Source: Verrucomicrobiaceae bacterium (GTDB lineage: Bacteria; Verrucomicrobiota; Verrucomicrobiia; Verrucomicrobiales; Verrucomicrobiaceae). From it: a DNA stretch of 64,000 nt. Location: contig JAEUHK010000051.1 in assembly GCA_016795465.1 (NCBI GenBank), positions 62,001 to 126,000 of the forward strand, given 5' to 3'. Shown here in pieces: positions 8,495 to 16,222 of the stretch (position 1 is the stretch's first letter; each line of letters begins with the position of its first letter). Under the pieces are notes generated by a model. The model was not told the origin of the DNA. It saw nothing but the letters and a program-made list of their open reading frames with translations, and made no database searches. The position numbers and the translations under genes are program-made.

Positions 8495-9670
8495 TCAAGC
8501 GTAGAGGCGGTCCACGAGGCCGCGCACCTTGTCCCCCGGCAGGGCGCCGGTCTCCATCTGATTCATCACATAGGCAAAAGCGATGCCGTTTTCCGGATCG
8601 GCAAACGCCAGGCTGCCACCGGCTCCGGGATGGCCAAAGGCCTTCTCCGACGGGCCGTAGAGCTGGCGAAGCTTCCGGCCATGCGTTTCGGACTCAGGAT
8701 CGAGGTCGAGCGGATCGTGCATCACACCCGCGGCAAAGGCGATGGGCGTGAGCAGCACCGCGTCGTCATTCTGGCAGATCGTGGTGTCGAGCTGCTGCAT
8801 CACCGCGGGCGGCACGGCCTCCACGCCGAGCCAGCGCCCGCCATCGGCGAGCATCGCGTAAAATTTTGCCAGCCCCGAGGCACTGCCGACACCTCCCATG
8901 CTGGCGTAACCACGTGCCCACGTTTCGCTTTGATTGAAATCGCTCACCGCATTCAGGCCAAACGGCGACTGAAAGGTGCGGATCGTGAGCGAGTTGGGCG
9001 TGTTGAAGGCTTTGATGAAAGGCTGGTCCGCCGCGGCGATGCTGATTTTCCCCGGATAGATGGGCGAGACGCGGTGAAACTGCTCGTCCGGCAGCCCGAT
9101 CCAGAAATCGAGCTCCATCGGCCCACCGATGATCTCGTGAAAATACTCGCCGAGAGACTCCGCGCCCGTCACACGCCGCACGATTTCATCAAGCAGGAAG
9201 CCAAACGTCCGCGCATGATAGCCCTGGCGCGTGCCAGGCTCCCACAGCGGCTGCTGACGCTCCAGCGCCTCGATGACGGACTCGTAGTGAAAGATGGGAA
9301 CACGCTCATCGAGGGCGCACAGGCCCGCCGTGTGCGTGAAGAGGTGCAAAAAGCGCACGTCCGACTTGCCTCCGCCGACAAATTCCGGCCACACCTCCGC
9401 CACGGGGCAATCGAGCGGGATGCCAGCCTCATGCAGCGCGATCAGCGTGCACACGGCCGCCGGTCCCTTCGTGGCCGACCATACCGGCACGAGCGTGTTT
9501 TTCGTCCACGGCTGCGTCCGGGCACGGTCGCAGTGCCCATGACCGAGCGAGAGGATCTCGCGCCCGTGCTGCCAGATCGAGACGGAGGCACCGATGTCTC
9601 CACGCATGCGGAAATTATCCTCAAACCAGGCGGTGACGGCCGCCAGCCGCTGGGGCGTAAGCGTGATCAT
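8495..9670 (-). CDS. Serine hydrolase of the beta-lactamase class C / EstB esterase family
   Basis: 391 residues. It has the nucleophile motif S-A-T-K (PVWSATKGPAAV), a Tyr element in GYHARTFGFLLDE standing for the YxN motif, and HPGAGGS near the C-terminus in place of the KTG box. These fit family VIII esterases and PBP-like hydrolases rather than true beta-lactamases. No signal peptide is evident, so it is probably cytoplasmic; the substrate is unknown. Its ATG overlaps the stop of the upstream TPR gene (ATGA), suggesting coupled translation. Confidence 0.88.
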   Translation of the reverse strand: MITLTPQRLAAVTAWFEDNFRMRGDIGASVSIWQHGREILSLGHGHCDRARTQPWTKNTLVPVWSATKGPAAVCTLIALHEAGIPLDCPVAEVWPEFVGGGKSDVRFLHLFTHTAGLCALDERVPIFHYESVIEALERQQPLWEPGTRQGYHARTFGFLLDEIVRRVTGAESLGEYFHEIIGGPMELDFWIGLPDEQFHRVSPIYPGKISIAAADQPFIKAFNTPNSLTIRTFQSPFGLNAVSDFNQSETWARGYASMGGVGSASGLAKFYAMLADGGRWLGVEAVPPAVMQQLDTTICQNDDAVLLTPIAFAAGVMHDPLDLDPESETHGRKLRQLYGPSEKAFGHPGAGGSLAFADPENGIAFAYVMNQMETGALPGDKVRGLVDRLYA

Positions 9671-10155
9671 ACCGTGGTCTTGCTCTGGAGCTTTTCCCGC
9701 AACGCGGCGAGGTCCGGGTCCTTCCGAGCATAGCGGCGCAGGCTCTCATCCATCTCAAAGGCCTGCTTCAAATAGCGCAGCGCCTTGTCCATCTGGCCGA
9801 GCTTCGCGTGGTAGCAGCCCATGTTGTAAAAATAGACCGGCTTCGTGCGCAGTTCAGCCGGTCCACGGCCCAGAAAATCCAGCGCCTCCGCCGTGCGACC
9901 CATTTCATGCAGGCAAAACGCCGCGTGAATGAAGCCACCGGGCTCCGCCGGCTCTTCCAGGCATAATTTCGAGGCGAGCGCGAAGGCCTCCTCCCACCGC
10001 TGCTCGCCCATCAGGCACAGCAACGAGATCTCGATCACGTCCACACGGCCATGCGCCTCGACGGGCAATGCCGCCAACTCCTCCCGGGCCTCCTCGTGGA
10101 GGCCGAGCTCGAGGTAGCCTTGGGCGGCTGCGATACGGCGGTGAAGATCGGTCAT
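9667..10155 (-). CDS. Tetratricopeptide-repeat protein
   Basis: 162 residues from ATG 10155 (MTDLHRRIAAAQGYLELG); a longer reading adds 17 unconserved residues. It contains about three to four helical TPR-like units, such as AQGYLELGLHEEAREELAAL, FIHAAFCLHEMGRTAEALDF and YFYNMGCYHAKLGQMDKALR. No signal peptide or catalytic motif is seen, so a scaffold or partner-binding role is likely. ATGA overlap with the downstream hydrolase suggests a functional pair. Confidence 0.85.
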   Translation of the reverse strand: MTDLHRRIAAAQGYLELGLHEEAREELAALPVEAHGRVDVIEISLLCLMGEQRWEEAFALASKLCLEEPAEPGGFIHAAFCLHEMGRTAEALDFLGRGPAELRTKPVYFYNMGCYHAKLGQMDKALRYLKQAFEMDESLRRYARKDPDLAALREKLQSKTTV

Positions 10156-10254
10156 GAGCGTGTGGCGGACTGGAATATCCAGACCCGTCCGCCGATGAAA
10201 CCGCAATCACCGTTCCAGGACAAGAATTTTTCACCAGCAGGTGCCTCGAACGGC

Positions 10255-11382
10255 TCAAATCACCGGTCCGGCAGTGTCCTGCCACTTGGCGTGCCATTCC
10301 TTGAACACGATTGGCGAGATCTCGCTCGGCTTGATCTCGCTGCGGCCGCCCCAGAACACGTTCGTGTATTCCAGCGGGATGCCCACATCGGCTAGATGCT
10401 TGTCGATGGCGGCTTTATGGGCCAGCACGGTCTCCTTGTCGCTGCCATGGATGACACCCATGATGTTCACGTTGGCAAAGCGGTCGCCGCCTTCACGCCA
10501 GTAGCAGTGCGTCATGATCGGATGACGGCCCACTTCGCCGCCGGCACGTTCTTCCATGCCCTTCGGAACCTTCCAGTGGAAAAGGGCATTGAAACGCGTC
10601 ACTCGCTGTCCGGAGGCACTGGGCTTCACATGCTCCAGGAAGGTCGAGAAGCGACCGATGACGCCTTTCTTGTCGAGCTGCTTCGCCACTTCGCAGAAGC
10701 GTTCGAGGCTCACGCCGGCATCCTTTGCACGGCCAGCCCATGGCTCGGGGCCGATTTCATCGGGCTTGAGGTCGCCTTTGAGGTTGAGCAGCACATTCCA
10801 CTCCTCCTCGTCGAGGTCGGCGATGTTGGTGGTCATCATCTTCGCGGGCTCGTCGGCCTTTTCGCCGGGCTCCATCGTCTTGCGCCGCACATGACCCACG
10901 CCGAGGGCGAAAATGCCGTGCGCCTGCATCGTGTAGTAGTCCTCGGCACCGATGAGGCGCTTCAGCACATCGCAGTGGTCGTTGATGTTGCGGTCCTGCG
11001 GCACTTTGAGAGTCGTCCACAGGCGGAAATCACTGCCGCTCACTTCGCGGTCGGTGCTGCGCAGCACGACGTGGCCGCTGAAGGGGTCCTGTTTGAAGAG
11101 AAAGTCGAACGCGGCATCCAGCTTGTCCGTCGGCAGCTTCCAAGCGACAAGAGCGCCTTCGGCCAGCTTGTTCGCCAGCAAGGTCTGGCGCACGCGGCGG
11201 ATCACGCCAGCGGCCAGCATCGCACGAATGCGCTCCACCACAGTGTCAAAAGGCACGCCGCTCTGCTCTGCGATGAACTGGAAGGGATGCTGGTGAAAGC
11301 CCTGCACGCGGTCCTCGCTCACGGAGAGGATTTGGGCGTTCACAGGATCGGTGTGTTCGGTGGGGAGAGCGGCGTCGGGCAT
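10255..11382 (-). CDS. Siroheme decarboxylase, fused AhbA-AhbB (Lrp/AsnC-type) protein
   Basis: 375-residue protein with two tandem copies of the AsnC-like AhbA/AhbB (NirD/L/G/H) fold; in many organisms the halves are separate genes. The first half has an HTH-like N-terminus (QFIAEQSGVPFDTVVERI) and SGSDFRLWTTLKVPQDRN. The second starts near TTNIADLDEEEWNVLLNL and carries MTHCYWREGGDRFANVN. The enzyme removes two acetate carboxyls from siroheme to give didecarboxysiroheme, on the route to heme b or heme d1. Start chosen is ATG 11382 (MPDAALPTEH); a further in-frame ATG lies 24 bases upstream. A sirohydrochlorin chelatase gene lies 0.5 kb away, consistent with the substrate. Which final heme is made cannot be told here. 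Confidence 0.85.
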   Translation of the reverse strand: MPDAALPTEHTDPVNAQILSVSEDRVQGFHQHPFQFIAEQSGVPFDTVVERIRAMLAAGVIRRVRQTLLANKLAEGALVAWKLPTDKLDAAFDFLFKQDPFSGHVVLRSTDREVSGSDFRLWTTLKVPQDRNINDHCDVLKRLIGAEDYYTMQAHGIFALGVGHVRRKTMEPGEKADEPAKMMTTNIADLDEEEWNVLLNLKGDLKPDEIGPEPWAGRAKDAGVSLERFCEVAKQLDKKGVIGRFSTFLEHVKPSASGQRVTRFNALFHWKVPKGMEERAGGEVGRHPIMTHCYWREGGDRFANVNIMGVIHGSDKETVLAHKAAIDKHLADVGIPLEYTNVFWGGRSEIKPSEISPIVFKEWHAKWQDTAGPVI

Positions 11383-11432
11383 GGTCGGGGAGAAAACGGG
11401 GCGCAACCCATAGCGGCGGCCCCGGAGAATGC

Positions 11433-11453
11433 GAGATTTGAAATTTGCGATTT
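11433..11453. repeat. Short heptamer-word island upstream of dciA
   Basis: Three 7-base words: GAGATTT, GAAATTT, GCGATTT, sharing the ATTT core. It lies in the divergent gap between the siroheme decarboxylase and dciA. Confidence 0.55.
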
Positions 11454-11485
11454 AGCACGCGCCCATTGCCGTCTAGCATGGGCCT

Positions 11486-11863
11486 GTGAATGACCGCAAA
11501 CCCACGCCGAAGCAATTGATGCGCCACCGCCTCGTCGCGGCCTGGCGTGGCGTGGCCGATGGCCCCGTCATCACCCTGCCCACGCTCAACGTGGCCGATC
11601 TCGCGCCGAAAATCGTCGCCGCAGCCGGGCTCGCCGACCGCGTGAAGCTCGAAGATGTGCTCTCTGCCTGGCAGGAAATCGTCGGCGACCTGCTCTTCAA
11701 ACTCACGCGACCCGACAGCATCGAGCGCGGCATCCTCACCGTGCGCCTCACCCAGCCCTCCGCACATCACGCCCTGATGCTCGAAAAGCCCAAGATCCTC
11801 AAACGCCTCCAGACGAAGCTCCCCGGTGCCAAAATCCGCGACATCCGCTTCCGCCACGGCTGA
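11486..11863 (+). CDS. dciA: DUF721 protein, DciA-like helicase loader
   Basis: 125 residues. The domain (VLSAWQEIVGDLLFKLTRP followed by LTVRLTQPSAHHALMLEK and IRDIRFRHG) matches DUF721/DciA, the ancestral loader of replicative helicase DnaB in bacteria without DnaC. The start is a GTG at 11486; the ATG four bases on is out of frame. It stands between the two tetrapyrrole genes with no obvious functional link. Confidence 0.82.
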   Translation: MNDRKPTPKQLMRHRLVAAWRGVADGPVITLPTLNVADLAPKIVAAAGLADRVKLEDVLSAWQEIVGDLLFKLTRPDSIERGILTVRLTQPSAHHALMLEKPKILKRLQTKLPGAKIRDIRFRHG

Positions 11864-11875
11864 CGTAAAACAGTG

Positions 11876-11910
11876 TCACATCACACTTCTAACCTCTCAC
11901 TTTTCACCTT
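11876..11910. repeat. Heptamer-word island at the 5' end of the cbiX-like gene
   Basis: Five in-register 7-base words: TCACATC, ACACTTC, then TAACCTC, TCACTTT, and TCACCTT. It occupies exactly the region between dciA and the first conserved codons of the chelatase, which argues that translation begins at the TTG (11909) where the repeat ends rather than at the GTG at 11873. Confidence 0.7.
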
Positions 11911-13381
11911 GCCCACCCACACGCACGCCGCCCTCATCCTCGTCGGTCACGGTTCGACGATGAACCCCGACTCCAGCGCTCCCACGCATCTCCACGCCGA
12001 TGAAATCCGCCGTCGTGGCCTGTTTCGCGAAGTTGCGTGCTGCTTCTGGAAAGAGGAGCCGAACATGCGCGAGGTTTACGAGATGGTGGAAAGCGATGTG
12101 ATCTACATCGTGCCCAATTTCATCAGCGAAGGCTACTTCTGCCAGCAGGTGCTCCCGCGTGAATTGCGAGTCGATGGACCCGTGACACATCGCGATGGCA
12201 AAACGATCCACTATTGCGATCCCGTCGGCATCCATCCCAACATGACCCGCCTGCTGCTGCAGCGTGCGGATGAGGTCGCGCCCGGCGTGCCGCGTGATCA
12301 GACCAGCCTCATCATCGTCGGCCACGGCACCAACTTGAATGAGAACTCCCGCAAGGTGATCGAGAACCAGGTCGCTCTCATCCGCGAAGGCGGCTACGGC
12401 TTTGCCGAGGTCGCGGATGCCTACATGGAGGAGGCTCCCTTCGTGGCCGATTGGGCCAAGATGACCACCGCGCCGAATGTCGTCGTCGTGCCCTTCTTCA
12501 TCGCCGATGGCCTCCATAGCTTCCAAGACATCCCCGTGCTGCTCGGCATGCGTGAGGAAACCGGCGCGGCCTTGAGCGAGCTCGGCGTCTTCCATCAGAA
12601 CCCGCACGAGCTCCAAGGCCGCCTGCTTTACTACAGCGGAGCCATCGGCACCGAGCCTCACATGGCCGATGTCATCCTCGATCAGGTGCATGATTTCGAT
12701 ACCAAGCACGGCATCCAAGCCGTCGGCAGCGTCACCAGATCTCCTCTGAATGAAAAACTCACCGCATGGCTCGACTCCGGGCACAACATCATCGGCGAGA
12801 TCATCATCGCGAAGAAAGATGGTGGTTACACGCTCCGCCATGCCTCCGATCACGACCGCGCCGATCTGACGCCCTATCACGGCGCCGTGGAAGCCCGCGA
12901 AATCGCTCGCTACGATGATGCTGGCAAATTCCGCCCGCTGCATTCCGCTCCCACGCTCAAACGCGGTTGGGAACTCCACCTCGGCAGCCTCGATGAGTTG
13001 CGTCTCGCACTCGATTTCTTCCACCCGGCAGCCGTCGGCAGTGCCTGCGCACTCGAAAACGGCACCGTGAGTGCCACGCCGCTCCGCGAACTGCTCGGCC
13101 GCCAGACCGGCATGTATCGCTTCACGAACACGATCAGCGATGAGCAGGCCTTCAGCATGGTCGCCAAGACCTGCGCCGCCAAAAACTGCCTCCGCCGCAT
13201 CCTTTGGCCGCTCACGCCTGAGCAACCGCTGCCCGTCGATGACTCCAAGGCCCAAGCCGGTGCCATCCCCCTGCTCTGCCTCGAAGCCTGCCCCCACATC
13301 GTCTCCGCCGCCCGCAAGATCGCGAAGGAAACCTTCGAGGCCAAAGAAGCCGCCCGCATCGCCTCGCAGCCCCAAGGTTAA
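11909..13381 (+). CDS. CbiX-type sirohydrochlorin chelatase with C-terminal DR2241-like 4Fe-4S region
   Basis: About 490 residues. Two CbiX half-domains each carry the metal-site signature: ALILVGHGSTMNPDS near the N-terminus and SLIIVGHGTNLNENSRK about 130 residues later. The family inserts cobalt or iron into sirohydrochlorin; next to a siroheme decarboxylase, iron (making siroheme) is the likelier metal. A long C-terminal extension has four Cys in CAAKNC and LCLEACPH, resembling the 4Fe-4S domain of Deinococcus DR2241. Start is ambiguous: TTG 11909 is preferred because the 12 codons from GTG 11873 are repeat-derived. Its TAA overlaps the stop of the converging GNAT gene. Confidence 0.9.
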   Translation: MPTHTHAALILVGHGSTMNPDSSAPTHLHADEIRRRGLFREVACCFWKEEPNMREVYEMVESDVIYIVPNFISEGYFCQQVLPRELRVDGPVTHRDGKTIHYCDPVGIHPNMTRLLLQRADEVAPGVPRDQTSLIIVGHGTNLNENSRKVIENQVALIREGGYGFAEVADAYMEEAPFVADWAKMTTAPNVVVVPFFIADGLHSFQDIPVLLGMREETGAALSELGVFHQNPHELQGRLLYYSGAIGTEPHMADVILDQVHDFDTKHGIQAVGSVTRSPLNEKLTAWLDSGHNIIGEIIIAKKDGGYTLRHASDHDRADLTPYHGAVEAREIARYDDAGKFRPLHSAPTLKRGWELHLGSLDELRLALDFFHPAAVGSACALENGTVSATPLRELLGRQTGMYRFTNTISDEQAFSMVAKTCAAKNCLRRILWPLTPEQPLPVDDSKAQAGAIPLLCLEACPHIVSAARKIAKETFEAKEAARIASQPQG

Positions 13382-13959
13382 TCCCCGGTGCCCGCATTTT
13401 CGATGTCCGTGGTCAGCTTCATGCCCATGAGGACATACGCGTGCGTCTTGGCCTGCATGTCCATGACGTAGCCAGGAAGCCTCATCAGCTCACTGAAGCC
13501 TTCTTCGACGAAGGCACGGATCGCCAGCTCTCGCTCCGCATTGAACTCCGCCTGGAGGTGCAAGAGGCCGCAGTGCCGTGCCACGTCGATGATCTCGCGA
13601 ATGAGCATGCCCGCGAGCCCCACGCCGCGATAACCGGGATGTGTGAGCAGATGCGTCATGCCGATGTGGCGCTTCCAGCCGCCGTGACGCTGCTCCAGCG
13701 TGGCGAGTCCGATCACCTGACCGTCCGCAAACGCCAGCAGGGGCAGCCGTGCGTCGTAATCCACATCCGCGCACCACTCTTTGACCAGCGCCGGGTTGTC
13801 GAGCCGTTGCTTGATGAACAGCCGCTCAAACTCCGGCACCTCGTGCAGGAACTTCATGAAGCCCGCATCATCCGAAGGCTCCAACGGCCGGATCATGCAC
13901 TGCACGCTGGTTTCCAGCGGATAACGGACCGGGTATTTTTCGAGGGCAAAGTCAATCAT
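13378..13959 (-). CDS. GNAT family N-acetyltransferase
   Basis: 193 residues. The GNAT core is visible as MIRPLEPSDDAGFMKFLHEV near residue 22, GLATLEQRHGGWKRHIGMTH and the acetyl-CoA loop HPGYRGVGLAGMLIREII (R/QxxGxG/A type). The acceptor is unknown. It converges with the chelatase gene, the stop codons overlapping by three bases. No neighbour indicates a pathway. Confidence 0.85.
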   Translation of the reverse strand: MIDFALEKYPVRYPLETSVQCMIRPLEPSDDAGFMKFLHEVPEFERLFIKQRLDNPALVKEWCADVDYDARLPLLAFADGQVIGLATLEQRHGGWKRHIGMTHLLTHPGYRGVGLAGMLIREIIDVARHCGLLHLQAEFNAERELAIRAFVEEGFSELMRLPGYVMDMQAKTHAYVLMGMKLTTDIENAGTGD

Positions 13960-14053
13960 GGCGGTGAACGGGGTTCACCCGCCTTCCAGCATCGGATGTG
14001 CCAGAAGAAGCCATGCGCAGAATAGCCGCGCTAAACTGCAAGAGAGAGCCAGT

Positions 14054-15343
14054 TTACGCGATCAACGGCCCAATCGCAGGCTCGGCGAGCATTTTGAGCA
14101 CTTCTTCGACGAGGTTCGCAGCAGGCACGGATGTCTGCGATCTCGCGACGAGGTTCTTCACGATGACCTCGGGATACTCGGCGCCGAAGACGAGGGCGAA
14201 GCGGGCTTTGCGGTCTTCGGCGGCTTGGAATTGCTTGCCAACTTTTTGCGAGCCGAAGGGGTAGTCGATGCGCACTCCAGCAGCGCGGAGCTGCTGGATG
14301 GCGGCGAGGGCGTGGGGGCGCTGCGCTTCATCGGCGATGACGACGAAGGCGTCGATGCTGCTGGCGGCGAGGAGGGCACTGGTGAGCTTCATCTGCGCTC
14401 CGGGAGTGCGTTTGAGAAGGATGCCGAGCACGACATCGCCCATCGCGAAGCCTGCGGCGGGCATGTCCACGTTTCCATCGCTGATGAGGGCGCACAGTTT
14501 GTCGTAGGTGCCGCCGCCGGCGAGGGCGCGGAGGCCGTGTTTCAAATCGAAGACCTCAAACACGACGCCGGTGTAGTAGGCGAGGCCGCGCACGATGGTG
14601 GCGTCGATGCGGACGTGCTGCCAGAGGCCGCGGGCGGTGAGGTTGGCCTTCAATTCGGCGAAGGCGGGGTGATTTTCATCCGTGGATGCCATGAAGGCTC
14701 GCACCTCGGCGGTGGTGAGGCCGATCTCGCCGAGCTTTTTCTCGGTCTCGTCCGGCTTCGCACGTTCGATCTTGTCGATGATGCTGAGGAAGGCGGTGGC
14801 GTGCTCGGCGGCGATGTTTTTCTCGGCGAGGAAGCCGTTCCAGATCTCGCGGTTGCTGAGGCGGATGATGAAGTCGTCGGCGCTCACGCCAAACTCGCGC
14901 ATGGTGTCGATGGCCAGCGAGATGAGCTCCGCGGCGGTGGCGGGGCCGCTGTCGCCGAGGATGTCGGCATTGAACTGGATGAACTCGCGCCCGCGGCCCT
15001 CCTGCGGCTCCTCATAGCGGAAGCAGGGCCCGATTTGGAACCACTTGATGGGCTTCTTGAAGTCGCGCTGACGTGCGGTGGCCATGCGTGCGAGCGACGG
15101 CGTCACCTCCGGGCGCAGCGTGATCTCGCGGTCGGCCTTGTCGCGGAAGCAGAAGAGCTGAGCTGTGATTTCGTTGCCGCTTTTCTTGCGAAACAGGTCG
15201 GTGCTCTCAACGACGGGCGCCTCATACTCGACGAAGCCATAACGACGCGCGACGGCGCGCCAGGTGTCGGCGATATAATTGCGCGTCGCGCATTCCTCAG
15301 GGAAGAAGTCGCGGAAGCCTTTGACGGTGCGGAAAGTGGACAT
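14054..15343 (-). CDS. hisS: Histidyl-tRNA synthetase
   Basis: Class II synthetase of 429 residues charging tRNA-His. Motif 2 is FQIGPCFRYEEPQEGRGREF, the histidine-specific HisA loop is VRGLAYYTGVVFEVF and motif 3 is AAGFAMGDVVLG. The C-terminal anticodon-binding domain follows (IDAFVVIADEAQRPHA). Length and start (MSTFRTVKGFRDFFPEE) are typical. It appears monocistronic; the nearest upstream gene on the same strand is the nucleotidyltransferase 81 bases away. Confidence 0.97.
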   Translation of the reverse strand: MSTFRTVKGFRDFFPEECATRNYIADTWRAVARRYGFVEYEAPVVESTDLFRKKSGNEITAQLFCFRDKADREITLRPEVTPSLARMATARQRDFKKPIKWFQIGPCFRYEEPQEGRGREFIQFNADILGDSGPATAAELISLAIDTMREFGVSADDFIIRLSNREIWNGFLAEKNIAAEHATAFLSIIDKIERAKPDETEKKLGEIGLTTAEVRAFMASTDENHPAFAELKANLTARGLWQHVRIDATIVRGLAYYTGVVFEVFDLKHGLRALAGGGTYDKLCALISDGNVDMPAAGFAMGDVVLGILLKRTPGAQMKLTSALLAASSIDAFVVIADEAQRPHALAAIQQLRAAGVRIDYPFGSQKVGKQFQAAEDRKARFALVFGAEYPEVIVKNLVARSQTSVPAANLVEEVLKMLAEPAIGPLIA

Positions 15344-15424
15344 GGGGCGCGATTCATCCGTGCGGAGGCCTCCAAATCAAGCGAAGAGCACGAATGCAGC
15401 GGCAAGGAGCGAAACTTTCCACTG

Positions 15425-15874
15425 CTAGGGCTCTTGGGCACGGCGGATTTCGTCCAGATCGGCGAGGTCTTGGGGACGCCCGGCTTGTTTCTTGGCTTGG
15501 ATGAGTTCGTTGAGGCCGAGGAAGTGAACCGGAAATCCCTCCTCGGTATCGGTGACGCGGTTTTCCCAGCAGGTGACAAAACGCAGCTCCGGCAGTGACG
15601 TGAGAAAGTCGAAAAGCACGGGCGCACGCCCGATCATGTATTGAAAACTCTCCTGGGCGAAGTCATCCGGTGTCACATCGATGAGCGGCATGCCAAACTC
15701 ACGAAAGGCTGCCATGACTCTGGATGCATTGGGGACTGTGGGTTCCAGCCAGAGGTCCAAATCCTTCGTGAAGCGCGGCTGGGAGTAATGCATGGCCGCA
15801 TAGCCTCCGACGACGAGGTAGCGCACCTCATGCTTCGCGAAGAGCTGGAGCAAGTCTTTGAAATCGGAGTTCAT
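15425..15874 (-). CDS. Nucleotidyltransferase-fold protein (DUF6036/AbiEii-like), possible toxin of a two-gene module
   Basis: 149 residues from ATG 15874 (MNSDFKDLLQLFAKHEV). The minimal nucleotidyltransferase signature is present: YLVVGGYAAMHYSQPRFTKD followed by LDLWLEPT, giving the G-G and D-x-D metal-binding pair. The C-terminus (LGLNELIQAKKQAGRPQDL, then ADLDEIRR) is typical of the DUF6036/MNT group. These proteins are found as toxin or antitoxin partners (AbiE-, MntA/HepT-like). Its start lies 47 bases inside the end of the small gene upstream, in another frame, implying translational coupling. Longer in-frame readings upstream are antisense/overlap artefacts. Confidence 0.82.
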   Translation of the reverse strand: MNSDFKDLLQLFAKHEVRYLVVGGYAAMHYSQPRFTKDLDLWLEPTVPNASRVMAAFREFGMPLIDVTPDDFAQESFQYMIGRAPVLFDFLTSLPELRFVTCWENRVTDTEEGFPVHFLGLNELIQAKKQAGRPQDLADLDEIRRAQEP

Positions 15875-16055
15875 CAGGGTTGCGCTTCTGGGCGTGCCAG
15901 GTTTCGACGACCAAATCCCAGGCGGCGGCACGGATCGCGGCACCACCTGCCCGCTGCCAGAAGCGGATGTTCTGTGTGCGCATGTCATCCAAGTCGGCGC
16001 ACTTGACGCCCTGCCATTGGGCTCGGCTGGTTGATTGGGGGGCGGCAGTCATCAT
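15828..16055 (-). CDS. Small protein overlapping the nucleotidyltransferase gene, antitoxin-like
   Basis: 75 residues from the first of two adjacent ATGs (16055 or 16052). The C-terminal part (WDLVVETWHAQKRNPDELRF) is amphipathic and helical and resembles small proteins that sit directly upstream of DUF6036-type nucleotidyltransferases in other bacteria; this is from memory of the arrangement, not a search. It overlaps the next gene by 47 bases, so both strands of evidence (context and composition) support real coding. No DNA-binding motif is obvious, so if it is an antitoxin it probably acts by binding or being modified by the enzyme. Confidence 0.6.
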   Translation of the reverse strand: MMTAAPQSTSRAQWQGVKCADLDDMRTQNIRFWQRAGGAAIRAAAWDLVVETWHAQKRNPDELRFQRLAPALREA

Positions 16056-16187
16056 GGATGAAGCTAAAAGCCTTTCGGAGCAGTGCAAGCCAAGGAGCGG
16101 GCCTTTCCAAATCCCGGGGATGAGTGAGGCAATTGGAAAGCGCTTCTCCTTGGGCGGGCGCTGCCAGAATGCGGTTGCCTTGCAGGA

Positions 16188-16222
16188 GCTCCATGCTCTC
16201 TGCTCTTCGCTCCATGCTGTCC
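16188..16222. repeat. Heptamer-word island that supplies the recF start codon
   Basis: 7-base words GCTCCAT, GCTCTCT, then GCTCTTC, GCTCCAT, and GCTGTCC in perfect register. The ATG of recF (16214) spans the fourth and fifth words. GCTCCAT also appears twice in the hairpin island at 20912-20990. Confidence 0.8.

Noticed and set aside
11897..13375. 492-residue minus-strand open frame opposite the chelatase
   Set aside because: Mirror shadow of cbiX, whose own strand has two conserved metal-site motifs.
13958..15598. 546-residue plus-strand open frame
   Set aside because: Antisense of hisS and part of the nucleotidyltransferase; Gly/Glu-rich, no motif.
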